From an uncultured Chloroflexota bacterium (GTDB lineage Bacteria > Chloroflexota > Anaerolineae > Aggregatilineales > Phototrophicaceae), in contig CAIVEA010000237.1 of assembly GCA_903904765.1 (NCBI GenBank), positions 1 through 6,861 of the forward strand: 6,861 nucleotides of DNA, read 5' to 3'. Every line of letters begins with the position of its first letter. The first letter of the stretch is position 1. The position numbers were made by a program, and so were the translations under genes. The notes beneath the pieces are model-generated. The model had not been told where the DNA came from. It saw only the letters and a list, made by a program, of their open reading frames with translations, and did no database searches. Below, one piece after another: positions 6,316 through 6,861 of this stretch.

Positions 6316-6374
6316 CTGCGTTTGGTGGGCGTGACTCGTTCATGTCCGCTGGATTGTTTCCCGTCTATTTTAAT

Positions 6375-6378
6375 GGAG
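6375..6378 (+). promoter_or_regulatory. Ribosome binding site deciding a GTG start
   Basis: GGAG, within GGAGATGAT (6375-6383, close to the full anti-SD complement), lies five bases before the GTG at 6384. It favours that start over an in-frame ATG at 6342, which has no recognisable ribosome site. Confidence 0.7.
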
Positions 6379-6383
6379 ATGAT

Positions 6384-6861
6384 GTGACTATCGTAGCGAA
6401 TGAGGGACAGCCGAAACGTGTACTGGGCGTGTTCGCGCACCCGGATGATCCAGAGTTTTTCTGTGGCGCGACGTTTGCACGTTGGGCGGCAGAAGGGGCG
6501 GAGATCACGTTTGTGCTGGCGACCAGTGGTGACAAAGGCAGCAGCGACCCGGAGATGACACCGGAACGACTGGTGGAAATCCGCGAGGTGGAAGAACGCA
6601 ACGCCGCTGCTGTGCTGGGCGTGAAAGAGGTTATTTTCCTGCGCTACCGCGATGGTGAATTGATGCCTACGCTGGAACTGCGGCGCGATATTGCGCGGAT
6701 GATCCGGCGCACACAACCGGATGTTCTGGTGACGACTGACCCGACGGTGTTCTGGTTCGGTACGACGGGTATAAATCACCCCGATCATCGTGCCATCGGC
6801 GCGGCGGCGCTGGAAGCGGTGTATCCGACGGCGCGGGATCGCCTGAACTTCCCCGAACTAG
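6384..6861 (+). CDS. PIG-L family deacetylase (N-terminal part, runs off window)
   Basis: The 159 visible codons are open to the window edge. The family hydrolyses N-acetyl groups from N-acetylglucosamine-type substrates with a zinc ion; members include MshB (mycothiol), BshB (bacillithiol) and many enzymes of unknown substrate. The metal-binding AHPDD is at residues 18-22 (H19, D22) and the second motif NHPDHR at 131-136, where H135 matches the third zinc ligand of MshB. D21 is the likely catalytic base. Between them are CGATFARWAAEGAEITFVL (27-45) and an ATSGDKGS loop (46-53), typical of the family. The GTG start is chosen on its ribosome site; the ATG at 6342 would add 14 residues unlike the family. 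The substrate cannot be told from this part, and the neighbours do not point to a thiol pathway. It is probably co-transcribed with ricT. Confidence 0.88.
   Translation, partial: MTIVANEGQPKRVLGVFAHPDDPEFFCGATFARWAAEGAEITFVLATSGDKGSSDPEMTPERLVEIREVEERNAAAVLGVKEVIFLRYRDGELMPTLELRRDIARMIRRTQPDVLVTTDPTVFWFGTTGINHPDHRAIGAAALEAVYPTARDRLNFPEL

Noticed and set aside
6369..6374. TTTAAT as a -10 box for the PIG-L gene
   Set aside because: No -35 at suitable spacing, and the start site would fall at or next to the GTG, leaving no room for the good ribosome site at 6375-6378.
6153..6788. Minus-strand 211-codon open frame opposite the ricT end and PIG-L gene
   Set aside because: The plus strand here encodes the AHPDD and NHPDHR motifs in a continuous frame; the minus-strand product has no recognisable features.
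1..6861. CRISPR array, tRNA, rRNA, insertion sequence, toxin-antitoxin or defence genes
   Set aside because: No direct-repeat arrays, RNA gene signatures, transposase frames or terminal repeats were seen; all long coding frames belong to housekeeping or well-known families.

Overview
The window reads as ordinary, gene-dense bacterial chromosome, moderately GC-rich, with no sign of mobile DNA. The combination suggests a member of the Chloroflexota (Anaerolineae-like): an aroC-aroK-aroB-aroQ run with a type II dehydroquinase, a short type I glutamine synthetase, a RicT/PSP1-domain protein and a PIG-L deacetylase. This placement is by protein resemblance only and I hold it at moderate confidence.

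Layout: (1) Positions 1-2309, plus strand, hold a tightly packed shikimate-pathway operon: the 3' part of aroC (chorismate synthase), then aroK (shikimate kinase), aroB (3-dehydroquinate synthase) and aroQ (type II 3-dehydroquinate dehydratase). All three junctions overlap, by 11, 25 and 4 bases. (2) Positions 2310-2417 hold a GC-rich stem-loop, probably the end of the aro transcript, then a weak promoter and ribosome site for a glutamine synthetase gene (2418-3737, plus). (3) A ThrA-like but single-function aspartate kinase (3745-5154, minus) converges on it. Only 7 bases separate the two stop codons, and a hairpin spans both. (4) Positions 5155-5370 are a divergent promoter region with an 18-base inverted repeat that doubles as the -35 element of the aspartate kinase promoter. 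(5) ricT (5371-6315, plus) is followed after 68 bases by a PIG-L-family deacetylase starting at a GTG (6384), which runs off the window.

The aro genes supply consecutive or near-consecutive steps of chorismate synthesis: AroB and AroQ are steps 2 and 3, AroK step 5, AroC step 7. Glutamine synthetase and aspartate kinase feed amino-acid nitrogen and the aspartate family. RicT is probably an Fe-S regulatory protein acting on RNA processing.

I found no previously undescribed multi-gene system. The points most worth a second look are the divergent-promoter palindrome, the altered glutamate-site residues of the glutamine synthetase, the possible extra metal-binding tail of RicT, the threonine-type regulatory residues in the stand-alone aspartate kinase, and the shared terminator-like hairpin between the convergent genes.
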